The notes under the pieces are model-generated. The model did not search any database, had not been told where the DNA came from, and saw only the letters and a program-made list of their open reading frames with translations. 64,000 bases of DNA from Theropithecus gelada (lineage: Eukaryota; Chordata; Mammalia; Primates; Cercopithecidae), in contig NC_037686.1 in the NCBI RefSeq assembly GCF_003255815.1, positions 62,968,125 to 63,032,124 of the forward strand. The letters run 5' to 3'. This document shows, piece after piece, positions 35,881-48,709 of this stretch (position 1 is its first letter; each line of letters starts with the position of its first letter). Made by a program: the position numbers and the translations under genes.

Positions 35881-36252
35881 AATAAACATCTAAATAAGTT
35901 TTATATACACACAAACATTATATCAGCATGTCTAACAAAACAGGAATTCATATTTTTACAGAAAATTATCTCTAAATTTTGCAAATGTATTAATATATAA
36001 AGAAACATATTTGCCTTATAAGATCCACTATCTCCTCTATCAGTTTAGGCCCTCTTTTCTAGCTTTTTTTTTTTATTTGTATAAAGCTTTATCTTACCTA
36101 AGTTGAGTAAATTCATATGGTATTTGCAAATAAATACATAAACAGACAGATAGACCAACAATAGGGACCTGGCTTCTTGGGTTCTTCGCGGACTTCTTAG
36201 AATAAGAAATCTGAATAGCCAAAATTTTTAGAATAGCTATTTAGAAAAATTT
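35881..36252. other. Intron, no recognised element
   Basis: AT-rich intron with a T10 run near 36066. Nothing else. Confidence 0.5.
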
Positions 36253-36254
36253 TA

Positions 36255-36546
36255 GAGCTGGGCGCGGTGGCTCACGCTTGTAATCCCAGCACTTTGAGGC
36301 CGAGGTGGGTGGATCACCTGAAGGTCAGGAGTTCAAGACGAGCCCGGCCAACATGGTGAAACTCCGTCTCTACTAAAAATACAAAAATTAGCCAGGCATG
36401 GTGGCGGGCACCTGTAATCCCAGCTACTCAGGAGGCTGAGGCAGAAGAATGGCTTGAACCCAAAAGGCAGAGGTTGCAGTGAGCCGAGATTGCGCCATTG
36501 CATTCCAGCCTGGGTGACAGGGTGCGACTCCGTCTTAAAAAAAAAA
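36255..36546 (+). mobile_element. AluS
   Basis: Dimeric Alu from gctgggcgcggtggctcacg to gtgacagggtgcgactccg and an A tail. aaaaattttag before and aaaaatttag after it are a probable target duplication. 0.5 kb below exon 9; antisense to RTTN. Confidence 0.9.
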
Positions 36547-37041
36547 TTTAGAATTTTTAGAAGAGCTAAAAATCTAAGAGCAGTGGGGGCTAGAAGAGTA
36601 AATACTCCAGCAGCCGTTATTTAAAGCCTGAGCACACTTTACTCATTCTTCACAACTTCACCATCACTATACCCCTCCTGCCTTCAGTTGGCTTTGTTAG
36701 CCAACTCTCAACATGCTTATCTGGACATCCACCCTGTCCCCTGCCACCTGAACTGAAATTCCCACTTAAAAATACAGTTGCAGCAGAAAGGTCACATGCA
36801 GAACAGGTTTGATTAAACACAAGACTGTAGGTCCCATTCACTGTACAGAATTTTAATAAACACATTCACAATTGCATCAGGAAAGGCATGTTGTTATGAG
36901 CCATTCGTTACATAAGGACGACTTTACCGAGCGCAGGCAATATAAAATTACCGTAACTTTTCCATAATATAATGCTAATGATTTCTACAAATAAGTTACT
37001 TCCCAAACTTAAAATCCAAATTCCTTAATAACACCACTTAC
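36547..37041. other. Intron below exon 9, no recognised element
   Basis: Ordinary intron sequence; no repeat named. Confidence 0.5.
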
Positions 37042-37186
37042 ATGTCTAAGAAGTAATTCGAGAATCCAGTTTAGAAGTTCTAGTGAAGAATTTTTTCTTT
37101 GTTCTTTTATTAATTTATTTAAAAAATGTACGATATCTATTAGCAGTTTCTCATCTTCAATGCAAGCAGGAAGCACTTGTAAAAAC
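37042..37186 (-). CDS. RTTN: RTTN window exon 9 (145 bp)
   Basis: Acceptor cattgtag, G completing Arg, then 48 codons (FLQVLPACIEDEKLLIDIV to WILELLLRH), donor gtaagt, a perfect consensus. It ends on a codon boundary. The sequence KLIKEQRKNSSLELLNWILE is a recognisable rotatin helix pair. Ile for Thr (PACIEDE) and Lys for Arg (LIKEQ) are the differences from human as I remember it. Not a multiple of three. Confidence 0.95.
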
Positions 37187-37939
37187 CTACAATGAAAAGA
37201 CAATAATCATGGTTTCTAGTGCTTTAAAATACACAATACCACTGTTCATCACAGATATGGGGACTTAACAGGTGCCTTGTGAGGACGCTATTTTATGAGA
37301 CACTGTTCTAAATGCTTTGAAAAATGCAAAGTTGAAACAAACTGGGTATCTGCCTTCAAGAACATGAGTTTATAGTGGAAAAAACATGTGGACAAGTAAC
37401 TGAAATAACTAGAAGTGACAAATATCATAAGAGAAAAATAACAAATTCAGGAAAAGTACCAAAAAAATACTAAGGGGAAAAATACTAACTCTAACTGTCC
37501 AATGAAACTTGCTTTTTCATACTGGGAATGCCATGTTTCACTGATAAGGATTAGTACTTCAAACCTAATTCTGACCAACTTGAAAAAATAAGGTAATAAA
37601 GTGAGGGGGAAAAAAAGTCCTGCAAGGATGCTACCAGTTTGTAAGAGGCATGGAAAACACAGAAGGTAGACTTAGGATGTAAGTTTGGAATAAAAGGATA
37701 TGAGCCAATTTTCTTAGATTTCTTTAAAAAGAAAAAAAACTGGTTTAAGAGAGCTAAAAGATTAGTAGACAATAAAACGTTTATTTAAAAGGGACAAGTA
37801 GTTTGGAAAATCATTTTTTTAAAAAGCAATCAGGAAGATATATGAGATTCAATTTTATCTGTAATGTTTTATTTTTTATAAATCTAAAGCAATTGCATCA
37901 AAATGTTAATAAGAGTGACAATAATACGAATCTTAATAT
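37187..37939. other. Intron above exon 9, weak ancient repeat
   Basis: 37280-37420 (gagacactgttctaaatgc, catgagtttatagtggaaa) resembles an ancient MIR/L2-like repeat. The remainder is unassigned AT-rich intron. Confidence 0.4.
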
Positions 37940-38105
37940 TCAGCATTTATTGAGCACCAACCTTGTGCCAGCCTATGCTCTAAGAGCAGGGTTTTTGTCA
38001 AACTTCATAACAACAGTGTGAAGTAAGTACCTCTATTTCAAAGACAAGAAGACTCAAGCAACAATATGGTTAAGTCATTTTTCCACAGTCATACGGCTAG
38101 CAAGT
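37940..38105 (-). repeat. MIR element, reverse orientation
   Basis: cagcatttattgagcaccaac, cttgtgccagcctatgctc, ataacaacagtgtgaagtaag, cacagtcatacggctagcaag: the reverse MIR pattern. Confidence 0.83.
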
Positions 38106-38369
38106 TTTAAAACATGAATACTAAACTAAGCAGTCCAACACCAGGGATATATAATGCTATATTTCTTAGTAATGTTGTGTTTGTCTCATTATTATTTTTC
38201 CTTACTTAAAATTCCCACATCCCCAAAATGACATTCAGCTGCGTAGGATGGCAAGTGTCGGATTATGAAAATTGAGATTAGAAAAATACTCTGAAAGGAT
38301 GGAATGAAATGATGATTCTAACAACCATAGATCTTTGGGAGATTAATGATTTAACAATCATAAACATAA

Positions 38370-38525
38370 AGATTATAAGAAGTCTTCCATGATATCACCT
38401 CTGTAATCCCACTTTATATCTGCCCTCATATCCCTTAAATCTAAGTGTACTATCCTCTTTTCAATTCCCCTTGAAGACACAAGATACTCTTTCCTAACTC
38501 AGGGCCTTATGCCTGGCATTTAAAA
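38370..38525 (+). repeat. L2 fragment (first part)
   Basis: agtcttccatgatatcacctc through cctggcattt resembles LINE2 near its 3' end. An AT-rich gap and a reverse L1 fragment follow, and L2-like sequence resumes at 39120. Confidence 0.55.
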
Positions 38526-38689
38526 AAAAAATTAATTTTTATAATATTGGTTGAATATGGCATTTTAGTTTAGAGGAGAAATAATATATAAGTGGTTGTG
38601 AGTCAACTGATCATCCACTTATGGATTCAAAGTATCAAATTTCTGTCACATAACATGCTCCAAACTATATTCCATTTATTGTTTTATTT

Positions 38690-39115
38690 TTAACTGACAA
38701 GTAATAATTGTATATATCTTTAGGGTACAATGTGGTATTCTGACACATATACATTGTGGAATGATCCACTCAGGCTAATTAACATACCCATCACCTCAAA
38801 TATTTATTTATCTGTGGTGAGAACATTTAACATCCATTAATTTAGTTATTTTGAAACATGTATTATTATTAACTATAGTCACTATGCTATAATAGATCAC
38901 CAGAACTTACTCCTCTTGTCTAAACTGGAATTCTGTAACCTTTCAGCAACATCTCCCTTTTCTCTACCCACATACCCCTGCCACTTGCCTCTGGTAACAA
39001 TTCCTCTCTCTACTTCTTTAAATTTGACTTTTTTAGATTCCATATATGAGAGAGACCATGTGGTATTTGTTTCTCTGTGTGCCTGGCATCTTTTCGGCTT
39101 CCAATCCCATAGGTT
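38690..39115 (-). mobile_element. L1MA/L1PB 3' UTR fragment, reverse orientation
   Basis: aagtaataattgtatatatc, acacatatacattgtggaatg, taacatacccatcacctcaaa, aacttactcctcttgtctaa, gattccatatatgagagagac. This is the L1 3' UTR read backwards. It lies between two L2-like parts, so it probably inserted into an L2. Confidence 0.82.
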
Positions 39116-39119
39116 TTTA

Positions 39120-39380
39120 ACATCCTTCTACCTGTTATGTCTTGGCTTAAGCTTCATTCTCTGAACCACTTTCTCTCTACTGAAAAGGGATAAGATGCTC
39201 CTCTAATACAGTTTCATAATAGTCTGCTTGGAAGCATTTCTACTTTTTATTATACTTTTTAGCTGTCTTAATAGCAAGTTTCATGAGAGCAGGACCCTAT
39301 CAATTTTGCTCACGGCTACATTTCCTTCAAGAGTGACACCTAGTAGGTGATCAATAAATGTCTGTTGAGTACTGGAAAAG
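39120..39380 (+). repeat. L2 3' end
   Basis: agtttcatgagagcaggaccc, gacacctagtaggtgatcaat and aaatgtctgttgagt follow the LINE2 3' end. Ancient. Confidence 0.75.
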
Positions 39381-42300
39381 CAGTAGGAAAAGAAAGGCAG
39401 TAGTCCCTTTCTTCCTATTCACCCCACACCACAGCACCACACCCATATAAGGCACCATGTCCAGATCTTAGGGAGAGTCCTAAGAAACACAATACCCTTG
39501 TAAAATAGCATGAACAAATGAGAAGTCTGGACACTGTGGCTTTTAAAGTCTATCTTAAAAAAAAAAAAAAAAAACAATCATTTAAAGCAGGGTGGGGGGA
39601 ATAGAGAAGAAATTATAGTTATGTTTAAATGAAGAGTTGTCACATGTGAACAGTATTGAATTCTGTGAGTCTGAAGGACAGAATAGGTAGAAATGACCAG
39701 GTACAGTTCAAAAGAACAAAAAACTTACTAATAATCACAGCTCAAAAACAGAATGAATATCCTTCAAAGGAGGTGTTCATGCTGAGGCTGCATGGCCAAC
39801 TGTATACTATGACTTATGCCATATGTGAGGGACATAAAAAGGAATGTAATAAACCCAAGGCACATGAGAAGACAAATATTTAAACAACTGTAGAAGTAAT
39901 GCAGGAAAGCCACGTGACAATCATGGTAACTACAATTCTACATACATTACAGAGGAAGGAGAGCTTGGAGCTCAAGGAGGAGTAGATATTCACAAGGCAG
40001 CCAGGGAGTTAACTATGTAAAAGCAAGGAGGTATAAAACAGAAGTGTATGCCCTAAAATATCAAGCAGTTTCATAAAACCCCAATATTTGTACTTCATAG
40101 AAACACAGTATATGTTAGAGACAGAGGTGGAAAATGCAGCTGAAAAGGTAAGCAAGAGCCAGATCAAAAAGAACTTTCTACAGCATGCTAAGGGGTTGGA
40201 ATTCTATCAATATCCAGCACACCATGGAAGAGAACCCACAGGTGACATGTATTTCAGAAGGATCATTGAGGAAGCAACATAAATGAGTGGCATAAGGTTA
40301 GAAGCAGAAAAATCAATTCGCTAGTCAGTCTACAGTCTGGTGAAAAATGGAGAAAAACAGTAGCAATAGGACTTTCAGTAGGAAAGGAGTAGAGAGGCAT
40401 TAAACACGCAAACTCAACAGAAACTAGTTGAAAGAAGAATCTAGATACCTCTAACAACTTGTAATCCTACTGAACCATGACTATCATCTGTTTTCTTAAA
40501 ATAAGTTTCCAAAATGGTATTAGATTATAATAGTATGCTTGTGTGTTAACATACACATATAAACATACGCATAAATTAATGTGGGACTGTTAAAATAATC
40601 AGCTTGGAAAGTTATGTTTAGAAGCCATAGTACCATAAGTAAAAAGATTTTAGAAACCATTTTTTGTTGTCAAACCAAAATATACTTTTGTTAATAGTGA
40701 TAAATAGTCATCGTTTAGGGTGGTGTTCATTTCGGTATATATGTAAAAATCATTTTTACCCTTCTCTGGATAGTTGAGTTTTTGCTAATATCATTTTTTG
40801 GTAAAAAATTAAGTATGACTTCAAAATATAGTAAGACTTCCTTACATCTGTTGTTTAAATGACCTGAGAGTACAAGTTCAAAATATCTAAGCAAAGCCAG
40901 AATTATTCTAACATATACACTCACGCCTAAAAGGACCCCTTTTGGGGAACATTCATTTGGATATAGCACATATTTGAAAAATTAGCCTCAAAGTATATTT
41001 ACTGACATGGAAAATGTCTAAAAAGTAACATTATTTTTAAAATACAATTAAAAACCATTCACACAGGTATGAACATGCTTCTCTATATTTTGTTTTGTCT
41101 AGAATGATACAATTTGAAATAACTGTATTTAAAAAAATATTAAACTAAGCTTATAAAAATGTTCTCAACATCTCAATACTTTATACAGCCATAATTTATG
41201 GGAATTTTCTATCTCCAAGCACCATTTAAGTTGTTGGTTCATCTTAGATAATTCGTCAAAAAGGTGATGTTCCTTTCTATCATTAAACTCAGTGAAAGCA
41301 AAACTAAAGTTTCCCAAAGCCTCATCAGTACATATATTTCTGGAAGTAAAGTTTTTAAAAAGCTTTCATGAAAAAAGGTGGATTCTGTGATATAAATTTT
41401 TTCTACATTCTTTAGTGAAACATAATACAGCAGAAACACATGAATATTTATAAATTAGGCAGTAGTGTCTGTGTTGCCGTGATCAAGCACAGACCTAAAA
41501 ACCAAATATGAGATGAATATTATATATATATAAAAAACATACACACAGTCTATGCTCTCCACTTAACACTAGTCCTGAGGAAACTAACAATAAAAATGTG
41601 ATGCTCACATATAGTTATTGCTACTGGGCAATCTGAAACACTCTAAAGGCTTCCTTGACCCACAGTTTGAGAGTCTTTCCTGTAATGTGGTATTGCATAC
41701 TATTTCTATGGTTTTAATTCACAAGAGAAAGAAAACTTAGTGCAATGAATACAATCAGCTTTTATGTTAAAATTTCTTTTGACAAATAGGGACATATTAC
41801 ATTTATTTAAAGTGAAGGATTTATGCATTCTTCAACTGGCAAGACTGTTTAAATGCCGGAGCGTGCTGATAAATATGTAACTGTCTAACAGAAGTAGAGT
41901 GCTGACTTATTGTGTTTGTCAATTTCCATGGTGTAAATAACCCACTCCAGACAATTTGGAGACACCCATGTAACATGAAGTTGTGAAGAGATGCACACTG
42001 GCATTCCACTGTAGTTATTTCCATAAAATACATACCCCTGTAGTGTACATGTATGCATAACCTAAGAACAAAGATAACAGTAAAATGTTGCCACATAATA
42101 GAAAGTGATGTTTGCATATTCATTACCTTTATTTTTCATATAACTTATTTAATTGTAAGTTTATATGATTGTTAAGAATGGCTGTGTTTAACAATCAACT
42201 TACAAAAATCCTGAAAATTCAAACATCAGCTCTCTCACAAGGCTGTATTAGTGGGCACCAGCACACCACTGGAAAGCCTAATCAGATAAACTAATCTTTA

Positions 42301-42999
42301 AAGCTAAACTAATAAAGGAATTCATATTTTGAGAACTCATTTAACCTAGCAGCTTAAAAACTGCACATTTTATGTTAAATAATAAAGTTATACATTTTAT
42401 ACTAAAGTCGCATGAAGAATAAAATAAAAACCTGCTTGCAGCAGTTGCTTATCAGTCTTCTTGCAAATGCAACCATCTGCTACAAGTTAAGCATGTTAAA
42501 CTGACAAGCTAGAGCCTTCCCAATTAACTGCTATAAAGGACCTCCACATGGCAATCAACTCCATGAAATTGAGAGTAAAAAGAAAAATGATATAATTTAC
42601 TTAAGAACAAAATAAAAGCAAAACAAAACAAAACAGCCTGTGGCAGGTGTACCACACCTATTAATCAATTCACTGATGTCTCAACTCATTTATAACATGG
42701 ATAGAAATAAACATTCAATTTGTTTCATCCATGTCTTATCCTAATAATTTACTTTTGTGAGGTAAAATTTTCTAACGATAATAAATTGTTGTAAGTTTAT
42801 TAATAATCCCTTCAACAATGCAATACCTAAATTAAAATTTTCTCTTTGGCTATTCTTACAGATGATACAAATCCTGGAGTTTTTCTTTCTATGATAGCAG
42901 CAGTAAGGGCATAGACTCTTATCTTCAAAGGTTAGGAGATGAACACAAATGCAATACAATCCAGGTCTTTGAAACTGGCAGCCTTGACCTTACACTGAC
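39381..42999. other. Intron between RTTN exons 8 and 9, long unassigned part
   Basis: About 3.6 kb without Alu or a clear L1 or exon. An A18 run lies at 39555-39573 and a TA run at 41519-41532. Small frames (for example 41821-42123 minus, 100 codons) have no recognisable content and no matching splice context. It is one of the longest repeat-poor parts of the window. Confidence 0.5.
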
Positions 43000-43239
43000 C
43001 TGTTCAGTGCTGTGTGCCAAGCCAAGGACTTCAAGGTAACCCCACAGGGACCAGGGCCACCCTTTAAAGACAATCTGTCATTCAGAAGATAAAAACTCAT
43101 CCTAGTGACAGCAGCCCTAACTTCCCTGTGGGTTGCAGCCTGAACAATGGAATGGAGGCAGTCCTGCAGCCCGCTAGCCATGTGTGTTATCTTCAGAGTG
43201 AGGACGTCCTCTGTGGATAACTTCAATGCATCTAAAAAT
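43000..43239 (-). CDS. RTTN: RTTN window exon 8 (240 bp, the largest here)
   Basis: Acceptor ttgtctag, A completing Glu, then 79 codons from FLDALKLSTEDVLTLKI to SLAWHTALN, AG of a split Arg codon, donor gtcagt. The donor has C at +3 where A or G is usual, so it is weaker than its neighbours. The exon holds MASGLQDCLHSIVQAATHRE and VRAAVTRMSFYLLNDRLS, typical armadillo-like helices. Phe stands at the position I remember as Ile in human, and Gly for Cys in LKGGPGPCG. Total length is a multiple of three. Confidence 0.95.
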
Positions 43240-43845
43240 CTAGACAAAAAGAAAAAAAAGAAGGAGGAACATAAAGCTATTTAAATGAAATCTCACATTT
43301 ATTTCTATTATAAACTCTCCCAAAAGTTGTTTTATCTTCATTTTCTTTTAACAAAAGATTGACTTACAGCCAAAAGAAAAACTGACACATATCTGCCAAT
43401 ATTAGGATTTTACATTGGCACCCCAAATGTTTATAATGACTTTTCTTCCTCATAAAAATTTTTATTCACATAAGACAGACATATTAGAATATTAAGATAC
43501 TCAAAAGTAATCAACATCACACTAATGATAACGCTCATGCATATACTTACTGAGATTTTATTCTAGTTAAAATTTCCTAGTGATTCATATCTATGAACAA
43601 ATCAGACAATAACCTCTATAACAGTACAGAGTAAAATGCTTTTTCACTTAAAATTTTCTTGTATAATAGATGAAAAGTAATAAACACATGTAATCTTTAA
43701 AAGAAAGTGAAAATTATAACTGCTAAAAAGCAGAATCAGATGATATCAAGGGAAAAAGCTACCAGACTTAAGGAAAAAGTAAAACCTAACTAATTAATTA
43801 CAATTAATTAATTGCAAATGCTTTTTCAACAAAGGAAGAGCTTAC
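43240..43845. other. Intron between RTTN exons 7 and 8 (606 bp)
   Basis: AT-rich, with a palindromic taattaattacaattaattaatt at 43791-43812. No repeat family recognised. Confidence 0.8.
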
Positions 43846-44034
43846 TCTTGCGTTTTACTTTCAGAGTTCATTTGCTTCAACAGATTATCACTCCCATGAT
43901 ACCATGACAGGTTCCAAGCTATTCTCAGCAAATCTGACACCGGCTTCAAGTCCAAACAATCAGCAGATAAGGGCAAAACTATGGAGTAAGGACTCACAGC
44001 ATGGTGTCTGATTACATGAACAGGTAGATGATAC
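43846..44034 (-). CDS. RTTN: RTTN window exon 7 (189 bp)
   Basis: Acceptor cctttag-like (ctttag), G completing Arg, then 62 codons from YHLPVHVIRHHAVSPYS to NSESKTQ, GA of a split Glu codon, donor gtaag. Motifs VSDLLRIAWNLSWYHGSDN and LLKQMNSE identify rotatin. Asp replaces the Ala I remember in DCLALKP. It is followed after a 606-bp intron by exon 8. 189 bp is a multiple of three, so skipping would be in frame. Confidence 0.94.
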
Positions 44035-44364
44035 CTAAAGAAAATGTGTACAAATAATTACAAACTTTCAAATTCTTAAATGCTACTCAAAAACAGAGTC
44101 ACAAATGAGGGCTAGTTCAATGCCTCCCAACCCACAATAATGCAAAGGTTTCTCTTAGTCCCTATTTTAAACAGTTATCATAATTTATACAGTATTTCAA
44201 TTATTCTTTTCATCTCCTCTAAACTCCCCAGAATACTTAAATCCTTTCTTGAGGACTTACCACATTCTATGCTATATTAGAGTTGTTGCGGAGATAACTA
44301 ACATGCGTTGAAGTCAGGGCCCAATAATATAGTGAACCAAACATAAAAGGTGTTCAGCTAAAAC

Positions 44365-44530
44365 ACTGATATTTACTTTATGCCAAACACTGCTTATTTT
44401 GTATCATTCATTCACAATTAGATGGTATGGCACTATGATACCTATTTTACAAATGATCAAAATGAGGCTTAAAGCTGATATGTGAATTGCCTATGATCAC
44501 AGAGGTCACTAAGTGACTGAATTCCAACTT
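44365..44530 (-). repeat. MIR element, reverse orientation
   Basis: ctttatgccaaacactgctta, gatacctattttacaaatg, aaaatgaggcttaaagctg, cacagaggtcactaagtgac: reverse MIR. Confidence 0.82.
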
Positions 44531-44744
44531 ATTATTTTCACTTGAGAACATGGTTTCATCATCAATAAATTCAACAAGAACCAAAAATATGTTTAGAAAT
44601 AAAAACAGATTCAACAGCAATATCTCTTAAACCAAAGTTAATTTTGTTCTATCATAAAGACACATGCATGTATATTTTGTCTCAAGTTTTTCCTTTAACA
44701 TGGTGAAATAATCTAACATGCATGTAAATTTGCATCCTAGAAGG

Positions 44745-46460
44745 AACAAAAAGAAATATTTAAAAATCCTAAAATGTATATGGAACAAAACATGATCCTA
44801 AACAGCCAAAACAATCCTGAGCAAAAAGAATAAAGATGGAGGCATCACACTGCCTAACTTTGAATTATGCTACAAAGCTATAGTAACCAAAGCAGCATGA
44901 TACTAGCATAAAAACAGACATACAGACCAACAAAACAGAATAAAGAATGCAGAAATAAATCCACATATTTTGTCAACTTTCAACAAAAGCACGAAGAACA
45001 TACTTTGGGGAAAGAACAGTCTCTTCAATGAATGGTACTCAGAAAACTGGATATCCATGTGCAGAAAAACGAAACTAGATCTCTGTCTCTCACCACATAC
45101 AAAAATCAAATCAAAATGAATTAAAGACATATATGTAAGACCTGAAACTATGAAACTACTAGAAGCAAACATCAGAAAAATGCTTCAGGACATTGGCCTG
45201 GGCAAAGATTTATTAAGTAAGACCTCAAAAACACAGACAAGCAAAGCAAAAATAAATAAATGGGATCATATCAAGCTAAAAAGATTCTGTGTAGCAAAGG
45301 AAACAGTCAACAAAGTGAAGAGGCCACCTACAGAATGAGAGCAAACACCTGTAAGCTATTCAACTGGTGAGAGATTAACCACCAAAATATATAAAGAACT
45401 CAAACAACTTAACAGCAAAATAATAATAATAATCCAATTAAAAGCTGGGCAAAAGATCTGAATAGAAACTTCTTAAAAGAAGACATATAAATGACCAACA
45501 GGTATATGAGAAAATTCTCATATAATCAGAGGAATGCAAATCAATCAATCATCAGAGAAATGCAAATCAAAACCACAATGAGATATCTCACCCCAGTTAA
45601 AGAGGCTTTTATCAAAAAGACAAAAAAACAACAGATGCTGGCAAGAATGTGGAGGAAGGAGAATGCTCATACACCGTTAGTGGGAATGTAAATTAGTACA
45701 GCTATTATTGGAAACATTATGGAGTTCCTCAAAAAACTAAAAACAGAACCTACATATGATCCAGCAATCCCACTGCTGGGTATATATCCAAAAGAAAGGA
45801 AATCAGTATGTCAAAGAGATATTTGCACTCCCATGTTTATTGCAGCACTATTCACAATAACCAAGATATGGAATCTACCTAAGTGTTCATCAATAGATGA
45901 ATGGATTTAAAAATGTGGTATAAATACACAATGGCGTATCATTCAGACATAAAAAAGAATGAAATCCTGTCACTTGCAACAGCATGGATGGAACTGGAAG
46001 TCATTATGTTAACTGAAATAATCCAGGCACAGAAAAACAAACATCACATGTTCACCTTTATATGTGGGAGCTAAAAAAAAAAAATTTTTTTTTTTAAATG
46101 AGCTCATGGAGCTAAAGAGTAGAATGATGATTACCACAGGCTGTAAAGGATGGTGGGAAAGGGGGTAATTAAGAAGGGATGGCTAATGGGTACATAAAAA
46201 TTTAGATACAAGGAATAAGATCTAGTGTTCCATAGCACCATAGAGTAACAATAGTCAACAGCAATTTGTTGTATATTTCAAAATAATTAGAAGAGCAGAT
46301 CTAAAATGTTCCTAACACAGAGAATCAATAAATATTAGAGGTGATGGACATCCTAATTACTCTGATTTGATCATTATACACTATATGTTTATATCAAAAT
46401 ATCACACGTACTCCATAAATATGTACTATTATGTACCCATAAAAATAAAATAAACTCTCC
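44745..46460 (+). mobile_element. L1 (L1PB/L1MA type), ORF2 C-terminal part and 3' UTR
   Basis: Runs from aggaacaaaaagaaatatt through caaagctatagtaaccaaagc, gactcaaacaactt-like text, catcagagaaatgcaaatcaa, gatccagcaatcccactgctg, aatgaaatcctgtcacttgc and the 3' UTR to tatgtacccataaaaataaa. Frames at 45150-45910 are fragments of ORF2. 5'-truncated, inactive. Confidence 0.92.
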
Positions 46461-46479
46461 CTAATAAATAAGCAAGCAA

Positions 46480-47035
46480 GCAAAGTGCTATGGGATACAG
46501 CTAAAGGAACTCCTAAGGGAATGGGGAACACAGTTCCTTCAAAGAAGCAACAATAAAACTGACAGTAATGTTCCTACAAAAAATGGACTCTAACTGCCAA
46601 CCTAGAATTCTATACCAAGTGATAACATTTTTTAAAACAGAATTTTTAGATTAAAAAAAAACTGACAGAAATCATTGCTAATGTAAGTGTACTACATTAA
46701 ATAATAAAAATCTCTTCAAAAAAAAATTCTCAGATGGAGGCAGAAAAACCAAAAAAGCAATAAAAAGTAACAGAAACGACCAAGGTATACAAACCTAACT
46801 GAATATTTACTGCATAAAATAATTATAATAACATCTTATAGAATTTAAATACCTGACAATAAAAGAAAAAAAAAAAGAAGAGCAATTAAATGGAGTTAAT
46901 GTGTTCTAAGGTCCTCCCATTGTCTGGGATGTGGTAAAAATACTAATTCACAGTCAAGAAAGTAAATTATAATCTCTATATTATAAAATAATCCTCTGTA
47001 TAAAATATATAGAAATAACATACATAGAAGAATAC
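46480..47035 (+). mobile_element. Old L1M, ORF1 end / ORF2 start region
   Basis: gccaacctagaattctatacc and the following A-rich sequence (aaatctcttcaaaaaaaaatt, aaggtatacaaacctaactg) resemble L1M around the ORF1 end. Heavily decayed. Confidence 0.55.
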
Positions 47036-47037
47036 TT

Positions 47038-47178
47038 AGCTGGGCACAGTGACTCATGCCTGTAATCCCAACACTTTTGGGAGGCTGAGGTGGGAGAATT
47101 GTTTGAAGCTAGGAGTTCAAGACTAGCCTGGGCAACAGAGCAAGATCCCAGTTGCTACAAATAAATAAATAAATAGAA
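47038..47178 (+). mobile_element. Free left Alu monomer (FLAM)
   Basis: One Alu arm: gctgggcacagtgactcatgc to gggcaacagagcaagatccc, ending in (AAAT)n. No right arm. It sits inside old L1M sequence. Confidence 0.87.
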
Positions 47179-47219
47179 TACTTAATGTATGTATAACTAC
47201 AAGTTAACAGCTGAAAAAC

Positions 47220-48325
47220 ATGGATTAATTTTAAAAATTAATCAAGATAAGCCAGAGAGGAAAAAGAAAGAAAAAAAAATGACACTGGACAAATAGAAAA
47301 CAGCAAGCTAATAATCTGTATCCAAAAATATAAGTAATTCTAGTAAATGTAAAATTCATTAAAATATTCCATTAAAACTGTAAATACTGTAAGATTGGAC
47401 CAAAAAAACTCAACTATATACTTCTTACAAAAAAAAAAAGTACATTTAAGGACACAAAACAGTTAAAACTACAAGGATGGAAAAATACATATCATACTAA
47501 CCACTAACCAAATAAAAGCTGGTGAAGCTACAGTAATAACGGATCAAGTGAATTCTATATGCTGAAGCACTGCTAGAGATAAAGAAATAATTTCATAATG
47601 ATAGAGACAACCCACCAGCATGTTTACAAACTAAATTACATGGCCTCAAAACACGCTGTCAGCCAGAACTGACAATGTCATAGTGGAGATTTTAACATGC
47701 CCCTCTGCTACCTGAAAGAACTTCACACACATACAATAAAGTAGACACAGGGAAGATCTGACCACTATCAATAAACCTGATATATTTTGATACTTACAGA
47801 ACAGTATATCCAACAACTACTACATATACATTATTATTTTCAACTACACATGGAACATTTTAAAAAGCTGACCATATGCTGGGCCATGAAGTAAAATTCA
47901 ACAAACTCTAAAGAATTAGAATCATAGAAAATATTTTCTAATGTCAATATTAAGCTAAATATTAGTAATAAAATAACTAGAACACCTAATAAACTAAATC
48001 TTCACTAGTTACCCCCAATAACTCTAAACAACCCTTGGATCAAAGAAAAAAAATCACAAAACACTTAGAAAATATTTTGAACTAAATAATAAAATATGGC
48101 ATATCAAATTCGTGGAATATACCAAAAGCCATACTTAGAAACATTGATAGCTTTAAATGAAAGGGCGGCTAATCAATGGCCAATCTTCCAGTAAGTTAGA
48201 AAATGAACAGTAAATTAAGTCTGAAGAACATCGAAGGAAGAAAATAATAAAAAGCAGAGAATAATACATCAGGACCACTTTGAGATACCACTATACATCC
48301 ATCAGATGGGCAACACTTTTTTAAA
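47220..48325 (+). mobile_element. Old L1M, ORF2 region
   Basis: aaaactacaaggatggaaaaa, gtttacaaactaaattacatg, agaacagtatatccaacaac, cttggatcaaagaaaaaaaat, ccatacttagaaacattgat follow the L1M ORF2 endonuclease part; the end passes to gataccactatacatccatc. Many stops. Confidence 0.75.
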
Positions 48326-48709
48326 TGACAACATTACTGTGAGTAAAGGAAAAATAAAACCCTTTCTCCTCTTTATGGACAAACGTGATCTTGAGCTAAC
48401 TCTCTCCCTTTACCCAGTAAAATCAGATAGATATGGAATGTCAAGAATTTACTAAGCTGCTTTGCTTATGATGAAAATGACTCCCCACATCTGGACTGAG
48501 ACATCTAGGAATAAACTACAAACGCATGATGGGACGGCACAGCTCTGAGCAATCTTGAGTGCTGTGGCTCTTACAAGCAACCTGGAAACTATGCCTACAG
48601 CACGCTCACTAGAGAATGTATTTTCTATTTGGGACACAAGGCTTCTAAGCCAAGACAGCTCCCAGCACCCACAAATGCGATCTCATTCTAAGCACGACTA
48701 CTGCAGTCA
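48326..48709. other. Unassigned stretch within the old L1M
   Basis: Higher GC than its neighbours and no L1 match seen. The L1M pattern breaks before it and resumes after it, so it may be an unrecognised insertion. No intact frame of note. Confidence 0.45.

Noticed and set aside
41821..42123. 100-codon frame on the minus strand
   Set aside because: Content not recognised, no acceptor/donor pair in phase with RTTN, and exons 8 and 9 already join in frame without it.
45150..45910. Three plus-strand frames of 62-66 codons
   Set aside because: Pieces of the L1 ORF2 C-terminal region, broken by stops.
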